Positions 16,697 through 26,498 of a DNA stretch of 64,000 bases are shown here, in pieces. The notes under the pieces were generated by a model. The model did no database searches. It worked only from the letters and a program-made list of their open reading frames with translations, and was not told where the DNA came from. The first letter of the stretch is position 1, and each line of letters opens with the position of its first letter. This stretch comes from Bordetella parapertussis (lineage in GTDB: Bacteria > Pseudomonadota > Gammaproteobacteria > Burkholderiales > SG8-41), in assembly GCA_945906815.1 (NCBI GenBank), contig CAMDRT010000001.1:124001-188000 (forward strand), in the 5' to 3' direction. The position numbers were made by a program, and so were the translations under genes.

Positions 16697-18207
16697 TGGA
16701 ACAACTCCTGCAAAATCTCGTATTGGGATTCAGCGTTGCGCTCACGCTGACCAATCTGATGTATTGTTTTCTAGGGGTATTTCTCGGCACTATGATCGGT
16801 GTGTTGCCCGGTATAGGCCCCTTGGCCACCATGGCAATGCTATTGCCGCTGACCTACGCGCTGCCGCCGGTTTCGGCGCTCATCATGCTGGCCGGAATTT
16901 ATTACGGCTCTGATTACGGTGGATCGACAACGGCAATACTGGTCAACCTGCCCGGCGAAGGATCATCGGTAGTCACCCTGCTCGATGGCCATCCCATGGC
17001 GCAGCAAGGCCGGGCAGGCCCCGCCTTGGCGATGGCAGCGATAGGCTCTTTTTTTGCCGGTTGCATAGGTACCCTGCTGATTGCGCTGCTGGGCCCGCCA
17101 CTTGCCAATATTGCGCTGAAGTTCGGCTCGCCGGAGTATTTCTCGTTGATGGTGATGGCCCTGGTATGCGCGTCGGTGGTGGGATCAGGCTCTTTGCTCA
17201 AATCGCTTGCCATGGTAATTGTAGGACTGATTATCGGGATCGTCGGTATCGACGTCAGTTCGGGCAAGTCACGCTTCACCTTCGGCGTCCCGGAGTTAAG
17301 TGATGGTGTTGGCATCGCGGTGGTGGCGATGGGCGTGTTCGGTTTGACCGAAATCGTCAAGAATCTCGGTGGTGCGCACATGACCCCCACCCTATTGAAG
17401 GGAGAAATCAAAGGGTTGATGCCAAGGTGGGAAGACTTGAAGATCTGTTTCGGTCCCATGATGCGCGCTACTTCCATAGGCGCTGTGTTCGGACCGCTGC
17501 CGGGCCTGGGCGGTACCATCAGTGCGTTTACCTCTTACATGGCGGAAAAGAAGTTGGCTAAGGACCCGTCGCGCTTTGGTAAAGGCGCCATCGAAGGTGT
17601 GGCCGGGCCGGAGACCGCCAACAATGCCTGTGCGCAGACGACGTTTGTGCCGATGCTGACGCTGGGCATCCCCGGCAGTGCATCGATGGCATTGATGTTG
17701 GGTGCAATGATGATCCACGGCATCACACCCGGGCCGCAGGTCATGACTTCGCGACCCGATTTATTCTGGGGACTGATTGCGAGCATGTGGATCGGCAATC
17801 TGCTGTTGCTGCTGCTCAACCTGCCGTTGATCGGCATCTGGGTCAAGCTGCTGCAGGTGCCTTATCGCCTGCTGTTTCCGATCATCATGACCATGATGGG
17901 AATCGGCATCTACAGCCTGAACACCTCGGGGACGGATGTTCTGCTGATGGTGTTTTTCGGTTTTGTAGGCTACATCCTGCTGAAGCTGGGCTGCTCGTTT
18001 CCGCCTTTGATACTGGCGATGGTGCTGGGGCCGTTAATGGAGGAGAACCTGCGCCGCTCGATGCTGTTATCGGATGGCGACCCGATGGTCTTCATTACAC
18101 GTCCGATCAGCGGCGGCTTCATGCTGGCTACCGCAGTGTTGTTGCTGTTATTCACGCTGCCCGCACTGCGAAAAAAGCGCAAGGCAGTCCTCACTGCAGA
18201 GGACTAA
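16696..18207 (+). CDS. tctA: Tripartite tricarboxylate transporter large permease TctA
   Basis: 503 residues, the usual TctA length, with about 12 hydrophobic segments. Signature elements are GTMIGVLPGIGPLATMAML near the N-terminus, YYGSDYGGSTTAILVNLPGE, and in the second half PLPGLGGTISAF and the repeat-related LGIPGSASMALMLGAM. It moves a tri- or dicarboxylate into the cell using an ion gradient with a TctC/Bug receptor; candidate receptors are the two Bug genes 0.9 kb upstream. The 3' end overlaps the convergent LLM gene by four bases. Confidence 0.95.
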   Translation: MEQLLQNLVLGFSVALTLTNLMYCFLGVFLGTMIGVLPGIGPLATMAMLLPLTYALPPVSALIMLAGIYYGSDYGGSTTAILVNLPGEGSSVVTLLDGHPMAQQGRAGPALAMAAIGSFFAGCIGTLLIALLGPPLANIALKFGSPEYFSLMVMALVCASVVGSGSLLKSLAMVIVGLIIGIVGIDVSSGKSRFTFGVPELSDGVGIAVVAMGVFGLTEIVKNLGGAHMTPTLLKGEIKGLMPRWEDLKICFGPMMRATSIGAVFGPLPGLGGTISAFTSYMAEKKLAKDPSRFGKGAIEGVAGPETANNACAQTTFVPMLTLGIPGSASMALMLGAMMIHGITPGPQVMTSRPDLFWGLIASMWIGNLLLLLLNLPLIGIWVKLLQVPYRLLFPIIMTMMGIGIYSLNTSGTDVLLMVFFGFVGYILLKLGCSFPPLILAMVLGPLMEENLRRSMLLSDGDPMVFITRPISGGFMLATAVLLLLFTLPALRKKRKAVLTAED

Positions 18208-19145
18208 CTTGGATGCAGTGTCTCGCGTAGCTTCGCGAGCGTGTCCAGGTGCCGCTGGTGGTCGCCGGCAAAGCGCAGCACAAGGTAGCGGGCGCCCTCC
18301 TGCACATAGCCGTTGATCCATTCTGCTGCCGCGCTGGCGGAACCGGCGAAACAGGCCTGACGCTTTTTCAGTACGTCGGGGCGCTGGCCGTAATAGGCCG
18401 ACAGGAATTCGTCGATACGCTGGCTCGCGGTGGTCGCGTTTTCGTCGACGGCGAGGGTCAGGTAGATGGCTGCCGCCAGATCGTCGGGCTTGCGCCCGGC
18501 CTCGCGCGCGATGGCCTGCACCTGACGCCACTGTGCGCCCCAGCCTTTCGCATCGGGGCCGGTCGGGAACCAGCCATCGAAATGCCGGCCCGCCCGCTCC
18601 AACGCGGCGGGTACTGAGCCGCCACCCCAGATAGGCGGGCCACCCGGCTGGTGCGGTGTCGGCCCGATCACGCCCTGCTCGACGTGCCAGCGCCCGTCCC
18701 AGTCTACCGGTTTCCCGCTCCACAGCGCCTTGCACAGCCGCATGCCTTCCATCAGCGTACCGACACGCTTTTCAAACGCTACGCCGGCCGCGCGGAACTC
18801 GGCACGGATATTGGGAACGTCGGTGGCGATGCCGATGCCAAGAATCACTCGGCCCGAGCTAACCTGATCGAGCGTGGCCACCTGATGGGCCAGCAGCACG
18901 GGGTTGCGCAGTGCCGGCAGCAGCACGGCGGTGCCAAGCTTCACGCGCCGGGTCCTTCCCGCGACGCCGGCCAGGAGTGTGATCGGTTCGTGGCGCGGGC
19001 GTGCGAGCAGAGAGTCGCCGACCCACACCGAATCGTAGCCGAGCTGTTCCGCGCGCTCAGCCAAGTCCAGCAGTGGTTCAGCTTCGGGCCGGCCCTCCAT
19101 GATCGACTCGCGGGTGGGCAGCAGGTAACCGATGTGCAGGGTCAT
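18204..19145 (-). CDS. LLM-class flavin-dependent oxidoreductase
   Basis: 313 residues with a luciferase-like TIM-barrel: [12 protein letters not shown] start, [19 protein letters not shown], then [20 protein letters not shown] and [12 protein letters not shown], which shape the flavin site, and the GPPIWGGG segment near the middle. The family uses reduced FMN or F420; the shorter length and the motif set resemble the F420-type group, but a betaproteobacterial FMN user is as likely. It is convergent with tctA with a four-base overlap. It is divergent from the HMG-CoA-lyase-like gene across a 286-base gap. Confidence 0.9.
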   Translation of the reverse strand: MTLHIGYLLPTRESIMEGRPEAEPLLDLAERAEQLGYDSVWVGDSLLARPRHEPITLLAGVAGRTRRVKLGTAVLLPALRNPVLLAHQVATLDQVSSGRVILGIGIATDVPNIRAEFRAAGVAFEKRVGTLMEGMRLCKALWSGKPVDWDGRWHVEQGVIGPTPHQPGGPPIWGGGSVPAALERAGRHFDGWFPTGPDAKGWGAQWRQVQAIAREAGRKPDDLAAAIYLTLAVDENATTASQRIDEFLSAYYGQRPDVLKKRQACFAGSASAAAEWINGYVQEGARYLVLRFAGDHQRHLDTLAKLRETLHPS

Positions 19146-19431
19146 TGCCCTCTCCTAGTTTCGTTTTCTCCAGCCTTCGAGGCTATCCTTATACCAGATT
19201 TAAGCTGCCTGAATTCCACATGGTTGTGAATGGCATCTCGTGGGGCAGCCAGCCGCCGCCGCGAGCCTGTGCTATTCTTTGTGTTCGTTCTCCTGTTGAC
19301 GGACGATGAAGGCGAGCGGCGCCCATCGATGCTGGAGAATCCTCGGTATTGCACAGTGTGTTGCATCGATCATCGAGGTCAGAAACGCGTATTCATCCCA
19401 TCGCTTTTTAGTTCACACCCAGGAGTCCACT

Positions 19432-20598
19432 ATGGCCAGCTATCCCAAGATACTTCACACCGAAGAAGGCATGCGCGACGGTTTGCAGATCGAGAGCGCC
19501 GATATTCCTATCGCAGCAAAGATTCGCCTGCTCAACGCCCTGTCTGAAACAGGACTGAGAGAAATCAACGTCGGTTCTTTCGTCAGTCCCAAATATACGC
19601 CGCAGATGGCGAAGGTGGACGAGCTGCTACAGGGCTTCACACCCAAGCCGGGCGTGAAGTACACCTACACGGCTCTGAACGACAGAGGCAACGAGCGCGC
19701 AAAGGAGTACACCCCGCCGCTCAGCCCAAAAGTGAGCGAAGCTTTTACCCGCGTCGACATGTGCGATGTGTTCGCCCAGCGCAATACCAACCGTACGCAG
19801 GCGCAGCAGATGGCCGTGTGGCCGACACAGATCGCGAAGGCGTTGGCAAAGGGCGTGACCGAAGCCGGTATGTCGATCAGCAACGTCTGGGGTTCCAATT
19901 GGATCGGTGAAGTGCCATTCGAACAGCACATGCTGATGTTCGACAAAATGTACCGGATGTGGGATGAAGCCGGCATCAAGGTCACTAAAATCGGCATGGC
20001 CGATGCGACCAGTTGGTGCATGCCGCATCAGGTTGAGCGCACGGTTGCAGGCATCAAGGAGCGCTGGCCTTCGATCAAGGATTTCAACCTGCACTTGCAC
20101 AACGGCCGCGGCGTTGGACTCGCCTCCATCTATGCCGGCATGAAGCAACTCGATGGCAGCGACACCCTGCGTCTGCAAACGACCATCGGCGGCATGGCCG
20201 GTTGCCCCTATTGCGGCAACGGTCGCGCTGCGATGATGATCGCCACCGAAGACGTGATGCACATGTTCGAAGAGATGGGTATCGACACTGGCGTCGATTT
20301 GTACAAGTTGATCGAGGCGGTGTGGCTGGCCGAAGAAGTGGTCGGCCATTCACTCTATGGCTTCGTCTCCAAGGCCGGGCCGCGGCCGCGCTTCAACAAG
20401 CTGTATCCGATGGACATGCCGCATATCGAAACGCTGGAGCAGGCGAAACATTTCATACGCGGGCCGCAAGCGTACGAGGGTGCGCATTCGCCGTGGCAGG
20501 AACCGATCACCAGCTGGATGCGTCCCGAAGCGCCTGGCTACCAGGAGAAGCTGGCCAAGGTTGCCGCCGCGCCGGCGCAGCTCAAGGCGGTTGGCTGA
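19432..20598 (+). CDS. HMG-CoA lyase-like (DRE-TIM metallolyase superfamily) enzyme
   Basis: 388 residues from the ATG at 19432, with AGGAG seven bases upstream; the frame extends to 19306 without support. The N-terminal EEGMRDGLQIES supplies the R-D-G of the metal/catalytic site, LHLHNGRG the H-x-H metal ligands, and GGMAGCPYCGNGRA the Cys loop that resembles the HMG-CoA lyase signature. It is longer than the roughly 300-residue HMG-CoA lyases, with an extended C-terminal part (residues about 300-388). The family cleaves 3-hydroxy-3-methyl acyl-CoA or condenses acetyl/pyruvyl units; with OYE and MmgE/PrpD genes nearby a catabolic role is likely. The exact substrate is unknown. Confidence 0.85.
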   Translation: MASYPKILHTEEGMRDGLQIESADIPIAAKIRLLNALSETGLREINVGSFVSPKYTPQMAKVDELLQGFTPKPGVKYTYTALNDRGNERAKEYTPPLSPKVSEAFTRVDMCDVFAQRNTNRTQAQQMAVWPTQIAKALAKGVTEAGMSISNVWGSNWIGEVPFEQHMLMFDKMYRMWDEAGIKVTKIGMADATSWCMPHQVERTVAGIKERWPSIKDFNLHLHNGRGVGLASIYAGMKQLDGSDTLRLQTTIGGMAGCPYCGNGRAAMMIATEDVMHMFEEMGIDTGVDLYKLIEAVWLAEEVVGHSLYGFVSKAGPRPRFNKLYPMDMPHIETLEQAKHFIRGPQAYEGAHSPWQEPITSWMRPEAPGYQEKLAKVAAAPAQLKAVG

Positions 20599-20635
20599 TG
20601 AGGTAGCCAGCACCACTGTAGTTTCAACGCACGCT

Positions 20636-20665
20636 GCGGCGGCGCATCTGCGGATGCGCCGCCGC
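20636..20665. terminator. Strong GC hairpin between convergent genes
   Basis: Perfect 12-bp inverted repeat GCGGCGGCGCAT-ctgcgg-ATGCGCCGCCGC in the 102-base gap between the convergent lyase-like and OYE genes. There is no U-tract on either side, so it may act as a bidirectional block or mRNA end-protecting stem. Confidence 0.55.
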
Positions 20666-20700
20666 TTGCTTGCTGCCGGCCCTTAGGGAGTGGCGCAGCG

Positions 20701-21939
20701 TCAGCGGCGATTTCTGGGGCCTGCGTTAAGCGCCGCCCAGGAGTAGGGCACCTGCTCACTGGGGCCGAATGGGATCTCGACGTCAATACCGTGTGGATAT
20801 TCTTTGCGATGCTGCTCGCGCAGGCGCAGACGTTGTGCTTCGCGCGCATGGACCAGATCCAGCGGCTCGGCACAACCGAGAGCACGCGCCGCTTGTAACG
20901 GCCAATTAGGGTTGTCCATTAACTCACGCGCGAGCGCGATGAGATCCGCATGCCCTTCGCGTAAAAGCGCCTCGGCATGGCTAGGCTCGGTGATCAAACC
21001 CACTGCTACCGTTGGCATGCCAATCTGTTGTTTGATCTCGCGAGAGTAGCCGGCCTGATAGCCGGGTACGCGAGGTAGCGCAGCCAGGGCGCCGTCGCCG
21101 GTGATGCCGCCGGACGAGCAGTCGACGACATCCACGCCATGCATTTTGAGTTCGCGGGCGAGCGCTAATGAATCATCGATGCCCCATTCTCCGCCCGTGC
21201 CATCGATGGATGAAATGCGAAAGAACAGCGGCTTATCCGCAGGCCACACTGCACGCACGGCGTCGGTGACTTCGAGTGCGAAGCGCATGCGCCCCTCAAG
21301 GCTGCCGCCGTAGCCATCGGTGCGCTGGTTCGACACCGGTGACAGGAATTGGTGAATCAGGTAGCCATGCGCGCCGTGTATCTCGCAAATGTCATAGCCG
21401 GCATCAATCGATCGTTGTGCGGCTTCGCGCCAGGCGGCAAGGTTGGCGCGTATGTCGTCACGGTCCATGGCACGCGGCAGCGAGCCGCCGGGGCTAGCCG
21501 GCAGCGCACTGGGCGCGAGGCCCTGCCACGGCTGCAAGCCGTTGCGCGCGTCTTCTTCGTTTAGCGGTGCGCGGTCCTGCAACGGACCATGTGCAGAGGC
21601 CTTGCGGCCGCAATGTCCTATCTGAATAGCCGGCACGGAACCGAGCGACTTGATGAAATCAGTGATGCGGCGGTAGTCCGCCACATGACTATCCTTATAG
21701 ATGCCGGCGCAATGGTGGGTTTTGCGCCCGCGCACTTCGACGGCGGTCTCTTCACCGAAGACGATGCCGCTGCCGCCCATCGCAAAGCGGCCGAAATTGA
21801 CGAGCTGCCACTCGGTGGGGCCGCCGTCGTCCGAGACGTACTGACACATCGGCGAGCACACGATGCGATTGCGAGCGACCACGGAGCGCAGTTTAATCGG
21901 CGTGAACAGTAGCGGGGCTACACGAGTGGTGTCGTTCAT
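20701..21939 (-). CDS. NADH:flavin oxidoreductase, Old Yellow Enzyme family (YqjM-like class)
   Basis: 412 residues. An FMN-binding TIM barrel begins LLFTPIKLRSVVARNRIV; CSPMCQYVS carries the Cys (about residue 32) that tunes FMN in the thermophilic-like/YqjM class. HGAHGYLIHQFLSP and NQRTDGYGGSLEGR are canonical, and CSSGGI plus VGLITEP lie in the C-terminal half. These enzymes reduce activated C=C bonds of enones or related electrophiles with NAD(P)H. The C-terminus is longer than YqjM by about 60 residues (HREAQRL-type helix, then PYSWAALNAG). It is followed, on the same strand and upstream in transcription, by the MmgE/PrpD gene 91 bases away. Confidence 0.93.
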   Translation of the reverse strand: MNDTTRVAPLLFTPIKLRSVVARNRIVCSPMCQYVSDDGGPTEWQLVNFGRFAMGGSGIVFGEETAVEVRGRKTHHCAGIYKDSHVADYRRITDFIKSLGSVPAIQIGHCGRKASAHGPLQDRAPLNEEDARNGLQPWQGLAPSALPASPGGSLPRAMDRDDIRANLAAWREAAQRSIDAGYDICEIHGAHGYLIHQFLSPVSNQRTDGYGGSLEGRMRFALEVTDAVRAVWPADKPLFFRISSIDGTGGEWGIDDSLALARELKMHGVDVVDCSSGGITGDGALAALPRVPGYQAGYSREIKQQIGMPTVAVGLITEPSHAEALLREGHADLIALARELMDNPNWPLQAARALGCAEPLDLVHAREAQRLRLREQHRKEYPHGIDVEIPFGPSEQVPYSWAALNAGPRNRR

Positions 21940-22030
21940 CTTGATGCAATCTCTCTCAGTGAGTGGGTGATGTAGTCTATGGGGTAGGTCTGTAAATTAA
22001 ATAAAAACAATAACTTACGTTTAAAATAGT

Positions 22031-23398
22031 TCAGGTGGTCAGGGTGTCTATCAGTTCTCTGGCTGTCGCCAGCGTTTCCAGATGCTCCAGCGCCGCGATC
22101 GACTGCTCCAGGCGTTCACCCTTGAGCACGCGCGATGCGCAACCGCGGTACTTGGCCAGCAGTTCGTCTCGGGTCAGCGGATTTCCGGGGCTGCCGCGCA
22201 CCTGATCCACTTGCTGGGTGAATGTGCGGCCGTCCTTCAGCATGATGGTGACCGGCGCTCTGCGACGCGATGCCGCGTCGTCGCCCCATTCGGCGTGGGT
22301 ATTGATCTGCACCTTGCCGAGCGCAGTGCGCATGCGCGGCGCATTGCAGTAGGTGTCAGAGAACGAATCCAGATCGACGCGGCCATCGAGCAGCATCGCC
22401 GCCAGCACGTAATCGAGCGAAAACTTGCCGCGAAAACCCTGCGTGGGCAGGTGAAAGCGTACCGTGTTCAGCAGATCGGGATGCACATCCACTTCGAGCC
22501 TGGCGACGTCGTCAAACTGGATGCCATGCTCTTCCAGCAGTCCGCGCGCGGCGTCCAGCGCGCGCAGATTGCCGCCGCAACACGGATAACGCTTGACGGT
22601 GAGGCCGGGATCGACGATCGACCAGTGCGTTCCCAGACCGTCAGCCACTTTGCCCAGGTTGTAATTGCCGGTACCGTGGAACGCTGCAAAAAAACCATAG
22701 TCGCCGTCGATGCCATCGGGATCGGCGAAGTAATCTTTTTTTGCCAGCAGCACTGAAGTCACACCCGCGCGCGCCGCGTTTCCTGCATGTATGCCCTTGC
22801 CCCAGGTGCCGAAGTGTTGCGTCAGGCCACCGGCGTTGGCTGCGGCAAGCCCGATAGCGACCGCCATCTGTCCCGGATTGAGCCGGACTATGCTGCCCGC
22901 TGCTGCCGCTGCTGCCGAGCAGCCGTAGAGCGAAGTCGGGTGAAAGCCGCGCCGCCGCAGTTCCGGTTCGTGTTGACGGCCGGAGAGCGACAGGCGCTCG
23001 AAGACTTCCAGGCCGACACAGACCGCCGCCACTACATCGGCGCCAGAGGCGTTCGCTTCCTCGGCTAGCGCCAGCGCGGCGGGAAGGATGCAAGCGGTCG
23101 GGTGCGAAAAACCGGTGTCGTCGAAATCGAGCAAATGTGCGAGGCAGCCGTTCGCCCATGCGGCGGACACTGCGCTGGTGCGCAGCTCGCTGCCGAATAC
23201 ACGTGCCTGGGGCGCGCCGCCTTGCTCGCGCGTGACCTCCAGAATGATGCGCCCCGCGGGTTCGACCGTCGCGGCGAGACCGACACCGGCGCAATCGAGG
23301 ATATGCCGCTTGGTGGCCGCGATTGCCTCTGCGCTGATGCCGGCGATGCGGGTGTTGCTGGCGAATTCAGAAAGTACTGTGGTTGCGCCCATCTTCAT
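22031..23398 (-). CDS. MmgE/PrpD family protein
   Basis: 455 residues, the usual family length. The N-terminal all-helical half has KRHILDCAGVGLAA, AWANGCLAHLLDFDDTGF (D-D metal or substrate loop) and HPTACILPAALALAEE; the C-terminal half has KRYPCCGGN and RGSPGNPLTRDEL. The family includes 2-methylcitrate dehydratase, cis-aconitate decarboxylase and many uncharacterised hydratases. Two ATGs six bases apart (23398 and 23392) compete; the AGGGAG site is better spaced for the second. Location between an OYE and a membrane protein suggests a part of a carboxylate catabolic operon with the OYE gene. Confidence 0.92.
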   Translation of the reverse strand: MKMGATTVLSEFASNTRIAGISAEAIAATKRHILDCAGVGLAATVEPAGRIILEVTREQGGAPQARVFGSELRTSAVSAAWANGCLAHLLDFDDTGFSHPTACILPAALALAEEANASGADVVAAVCVGLEVFERLSLSGRQHEPELRRRGFHPTSLYGCSAAAAAAGSIVRLNPGQMAVAIGLAAANAGGLTQHFGTWGKGIHAGNAARAGVTSVLLAKKDYFADPDGIDGDYGFFAAFHGTGNYNLGKVADGLGTHWSIVDPGLTVKRYPCCGGNLRALDAARGLLEEHGIQFDDVARLEVDVHPDLLNTVRFHLPTQGFRGKFSLDYVLAAMLLDGRVDLDSFSDTYCNAPRMRTALGKVQINTHAEWGDDAASRRRAPVTIMLKDGRTFTQQVDQVRGSPGNPLTRDELLAKYRGCASRVLKGERLEQSIAALEHLETLATARELIDTLTT

Positions 23399-23504
23399 GG
23401 CTCCCTGTAAGGTGCGAATGTACTGAGTTTATCGCGACTTGCCCTGTTCGTGCTGTAGCAGTATTGCAGCGATAGCCGCGTGTACATCCGCTGCTCACAG
23501 ACGG

Positions 23505-24818
23505 CTAGGTTTCGCGTGGAAATAAAGGCCCCTTGCTACGGCTGTAGCGCATCAGCCGCCAGCCGAGTATCAGTACCTCGGCCAGGAATGCGAAGCCTAC
23601 GGCTGCGACGCCGACCGCTGCGCCGTTAAGTTGCGGGGCAACGAGGGTGACGCTGCCCACGGCGATTACCACCAATAGCCGTATCACCGCACTGCCCGCA
23701 ATCGCCCTCGTCTGGCGCATGGCGGAAAGCAGGCCGCGAAACAGGGACGAGTAACCCCAGACGATTACCACCAGCAAGATCATCTGCACACCCGGCGTCG
23801 CGTAGCTGCTCAGAGTAGGCGGCAGACCCATTATGCCGCTCAGGATGACATCACGCAGCGGGGTATAGAAAAGGCCCGCCACGATCACGCCATATACCAA
23901 TGTCAGGCGGTGGGTAAAGCGCAGCATCATGCGCATGTCGTGGCGGCTGTGTACTAGGGCTTGCGCGGTCTGCACCAGATTGCGCAGGGGTGAGGCGACC
24001 AGGGATTTTAGCGCGGTGACTACGCCAAAGGCAGCCAGCGCCAGATCCGGATGGGCCAAGCGACCGAGAAAGAAGTTGATCACGAAGGTGACGCCGTTCT
24101 CCGTGATCTGGGTGATCATCAGAGGCCATGAAAAGACCCACATCTGGCGGTACGACGCCTGTTCTGCGCCGGTGGCGGGCAACTCGGCATAGAAACGCCG
24201 GCTGACCCAAACCATGTAGATGGCCTCCATCGTCATGCACCCGACCAAGGATGCCGCGCCGGCAATAGCGCCTTCCATCCACCACGGCAACACCATCAGC
24301 ATCAGCACTTGGGCAATCAGCCGCACCATGGTCGAATGGGAAATCAACATCGTGCGCCGGTGCATCATGCACAGGGCGGTGGCGAGATTGCGTATCTGGT
24401 TCGGGAAAATCCACAAGCCCATGACCGCTGCGGCAGCTTTGGCCAGCCGCGTCACCTCCGCGCTCGCCCCCATCATCTTGCCGAACAACCAATCGCCGAG
24501 CGACGTCAATGCAATCGCTTCGATCAGGACGAACGGCACCAGGGATATGAAGAAGTAAAAGCGTGCAATCCGCCACAACGAGCGCTTGTCGGTGATGTAG
24601 GACATACCTGCCTGCGTGCCGACGCTGATGATGCCGCTGAAGGTGGTATTGAATGCAAAAGCGATGCTGAACGCGGCCAAGGTGGTGGTGGGATCGCCCA
24701 GCCGCGCGAGAAACGCATGGACCAGGGCGTGCGAAATCTGATGCAGTTCGGTAGTAAGGATAAGCGGCGCGAAGAACAAGACCGCGGTGCGAACCGTCAG
24801 GGGGGTATGGGCGAACAT
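23505..24818 (-). CDS. MOP/MATE-superfamily membrane protein resembling ANKH
   Basis: 437 residues with about 12 hydrophobic segments in two similar halves, as in MATE and Wzx flippases. The layout and several segments (FSWPLMITQITE..., the GLLSAMRQTRAIAGSAVIRLL region and the GAAVGVAAVGF helix) look to me more like progressive-ankylosis (ANKH) proteins and their bacterial homologues than like drug-efflux MATE pumps; this is recognition by memory, not a search. Human ANKH exports phosphate-containing anions such as citrate/ATP. Here it is divergent from the exopolysaccharide operon, so export of a polysaccharide precursor or a small anion are both possible. Confidence 0.6.
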   Translation of the reverse strand: MFAHTPLTVRTAVLFFAPLILTTELHQISHALVHAFLARLGDPTTTLAAFSIAFAFNTTFSGIISVGTQAGMSYITDKRSLWRIARFYFFISLVPFVLIEAIALTSLGDWLFGKMMGASAEVTRLAKAAAAVMGLWIFPNQIRNLATALCMMHRRTMLISHSTMVRLIAQVLMLMVLPWWMEGAIAGAASLVGCMTMEAIYMVWVSRRFYAELPATGAEQASYRQMWVFSWPLMITQITENGVTFVINFFLGRLAHPDLALAAFGVVTALKSLVASPLRNLVQTAQALVHSRHDMRMMLRFTHRLTLVYGVIVAGLFYTPLRDVILSGIMGLPPTLSSYATPGVQMILLVVIVWGYSSLFRGLLSAMRQTRAIAGSAVIRLLVVIAVGSVTLVAPQLNGAAVGVAAVGFAFLAEVLILGWRLMRYSRSKGPLFPRET

Positions 24819-24934
24819 AGAATTCCAGCGATACTTTCAAAGGACAGGCCGCGACGGAGTATCGATCAGGACGACAAGCTGCATTAATCCGCAAGGCTCG
24901 CTGTAGCGCAGCCGTCCTTTTTTCGATTAGACTA

Positions 24935-24958
24935 CCGCACAAGGGCCGTCATGTGCGG
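24935..24958. repeat. Perfect 7-10-7 inverted repeat in divergent promoter region
   Basis: CCGCACA (24935-24941) and TGTGCGG (24952-24958) flank a 10-base spacer. It lies between the divergent ANKH-like gene and the first exopolysaccharide gene, about 155 bases upstream of the likely epsL start, so it could be an operator or a leader hairpin. Confidence 0.5.
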
Positions 24959-25111
24959 TTTGGTTAAGACTGGCCTCAACGCTCTGTTATTTCGGTGATT
25001 ATCGCTGACTTGGCTTACGGCATCCACCTACACAACGCCGGAAGGGGAACACTAGCGCTCGTGTTGGGAGCTGCTGTCGCCCTTGGTTTTGCTAACTGGC
25101 GATTGGCAATT

Positions 25112-26356
25112 GTGGTGAAACTGTTCAAGTTTTCACATCTTGCCCGCAGCCGACGGGTGCCAGTCGCCGCCTGCGGTCTTGCTGCTGCACTCTTCGTGTG
25201 TCCGGCCTTTGCTGCGGAGAGTGATACGCTGAAATTGGCGCTGAGCGACACCTTTAGCTACAACAGCAATTTGTTACGGACTGCGGGCAGCGCTGGGCCG
25301 CTTGCCGGGTTTTCCACCAAAGCGGACCGCGTTAATGTTGTTGCTGTGGCGCTTAAATTGGACAAGCAGTACGCGCAGCAGCGTGTCCAATTTGACGTCA
25401 CCAAAAGCGCGGCGCGTTACGACGTTTATTCTTATCTCAACGCCGACACCCTCAATTATCGAGGCGCATGGCTGTGGACCCTGACGCCCCATATAACCGG
25501 CACGCTGAGCGCCGATCAAACGCAGGCGCAAATCCCTTTCGTCACCAGCAGCGGCACCCAGCGTAACCTGCAAACCACAGATAACCAATCGTTCAAGATG
25601 GACGCACGGGTGTCTGGCGGATGGCATTTGTTGGCGGGCGTGGGACAGTCCGAATCGACGACCGAGCAGGCGATATTGGGCACACCGTCCTTTAAGAGCC
25701 GTCGGGTGGAAGCAGGCGCGCGCTACGTAACGGTAGCCGGCAACTCGATCACATTCCTGCAGCGTGTGATCCCGACCGATCTCAGCAACCAGCCGCTGGA
25801 TGCCGTCAACCTGATCGATACCAATTACCGCGACACTGAAAGTGAGCTGAAGGTCATCTGGAAACCGAGCGCCAGTTCCAGTTTCGATGGCACCCTGACC
25901 CGCAAAGAGCGCCGTAACGAACACTTTGCCCAACGTGATTTCACGGGTATTGCGAGCGATCTGCGCTATACCTGGACCCCGATGGGGAAATTGACATTCA
26001 ACGTCAGCGCTATGCGCAATATTTTGCCCTATGTGGCGTATGGCAATACTCTCGAAAATTCCACCTACAGTGTGGATCAGTCACTGTCCCTGGAGTCGGT
26101 CTGGCAGGCCGCATCCAAGACCGCAGTGCGGTTTAGCTATGTGCGCGTGCACAGCGATTTCCGCGGTGCGGTGCTTGCAATCGCCGGACCTGCGCGTAGC
26201 GATGAATATCACAGGCCGCAGCTTGGGGTGGATTGGATTCCTACGCGCTATTTATCGCTGAGTGCCGGGCTCGAGCAGGAGCGGCGTTCGAGCAACGTTG
26301 CCAATTTTGAATTCACTAACACCATAGCCACTCTCCGGGCTGCGCTGACGTTTTGA
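25112..26356 (+). CDS. epsL: Exopolysaccharide outer-membrane beta-barrel protein, EpsL-like
   Basis: 414 residues if started at GTG 25112; the frame is open from 24995 but that would place an extra hydrophobic stretch before the signal peptide. From 25112 the order is a basic n-region, a hydrophobic core (VAACGLAAALFVCPAFA), then a mature protein of alternating beta strands with many aromatic ends and a final ...ALTF, the C-terminal Phe typical for outer-membrane barrels. It matches what I know of EpsL proteins of exosortase-B-type EPS loci (DTFSYNSNLLR start, repeated strand pairs). EpsL probably helps the polymer cross the outer membrane. No clear ribosome site decides the start. Confidence 0.8.
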   Translation: MVKLFKFSHLARSRRVPVAACGLAAALFVCPAFAAESDTLKLALSDTFSYNSNLLRTAGSAGPLAGFSTKADRVNVVAVALKLDKQYAQQRVQFDVTKSAARYDVYSYLNADTLNYRGAWLWTLTPHITGTLSADQTQAQIPFVTSSGTQRNLQTTDNQSFKMDARVSGGWHLLAGVGQSESTTEQAILGTPSFKSRRVEAGARYVTVAGNSITFLQRVIPTDLSNQPLDAVNLIDTNYRDTESELKVIWKPSASSSFDGTLTRKERRNEHFAQRDFTGIASDLRYTWTPMGKLTFNVSAMRNILPYVAYGNTLENSTYSVDQSLSLESVWQAASKTAVRFSYVRVHSDFRGAVLAIAGPARSDEYHRPQLGVDWIPTRYLSLSAGLEQERRSSNVANFEFTNTIATLRAALTF

Positions 26357-26498
26357 TTTTCGGCGCGCAGGCTGATCCGGGGATTGCTCCAATGGTTGAG
26401 TGGACTGTGCATGAAGAGTAATCGTGGTAAGACTGTAAACGCATGCCGGGTCGCGTGCGACCGATAGTTCAAGATTAACGTTTCGTGAAGGAAGAATA

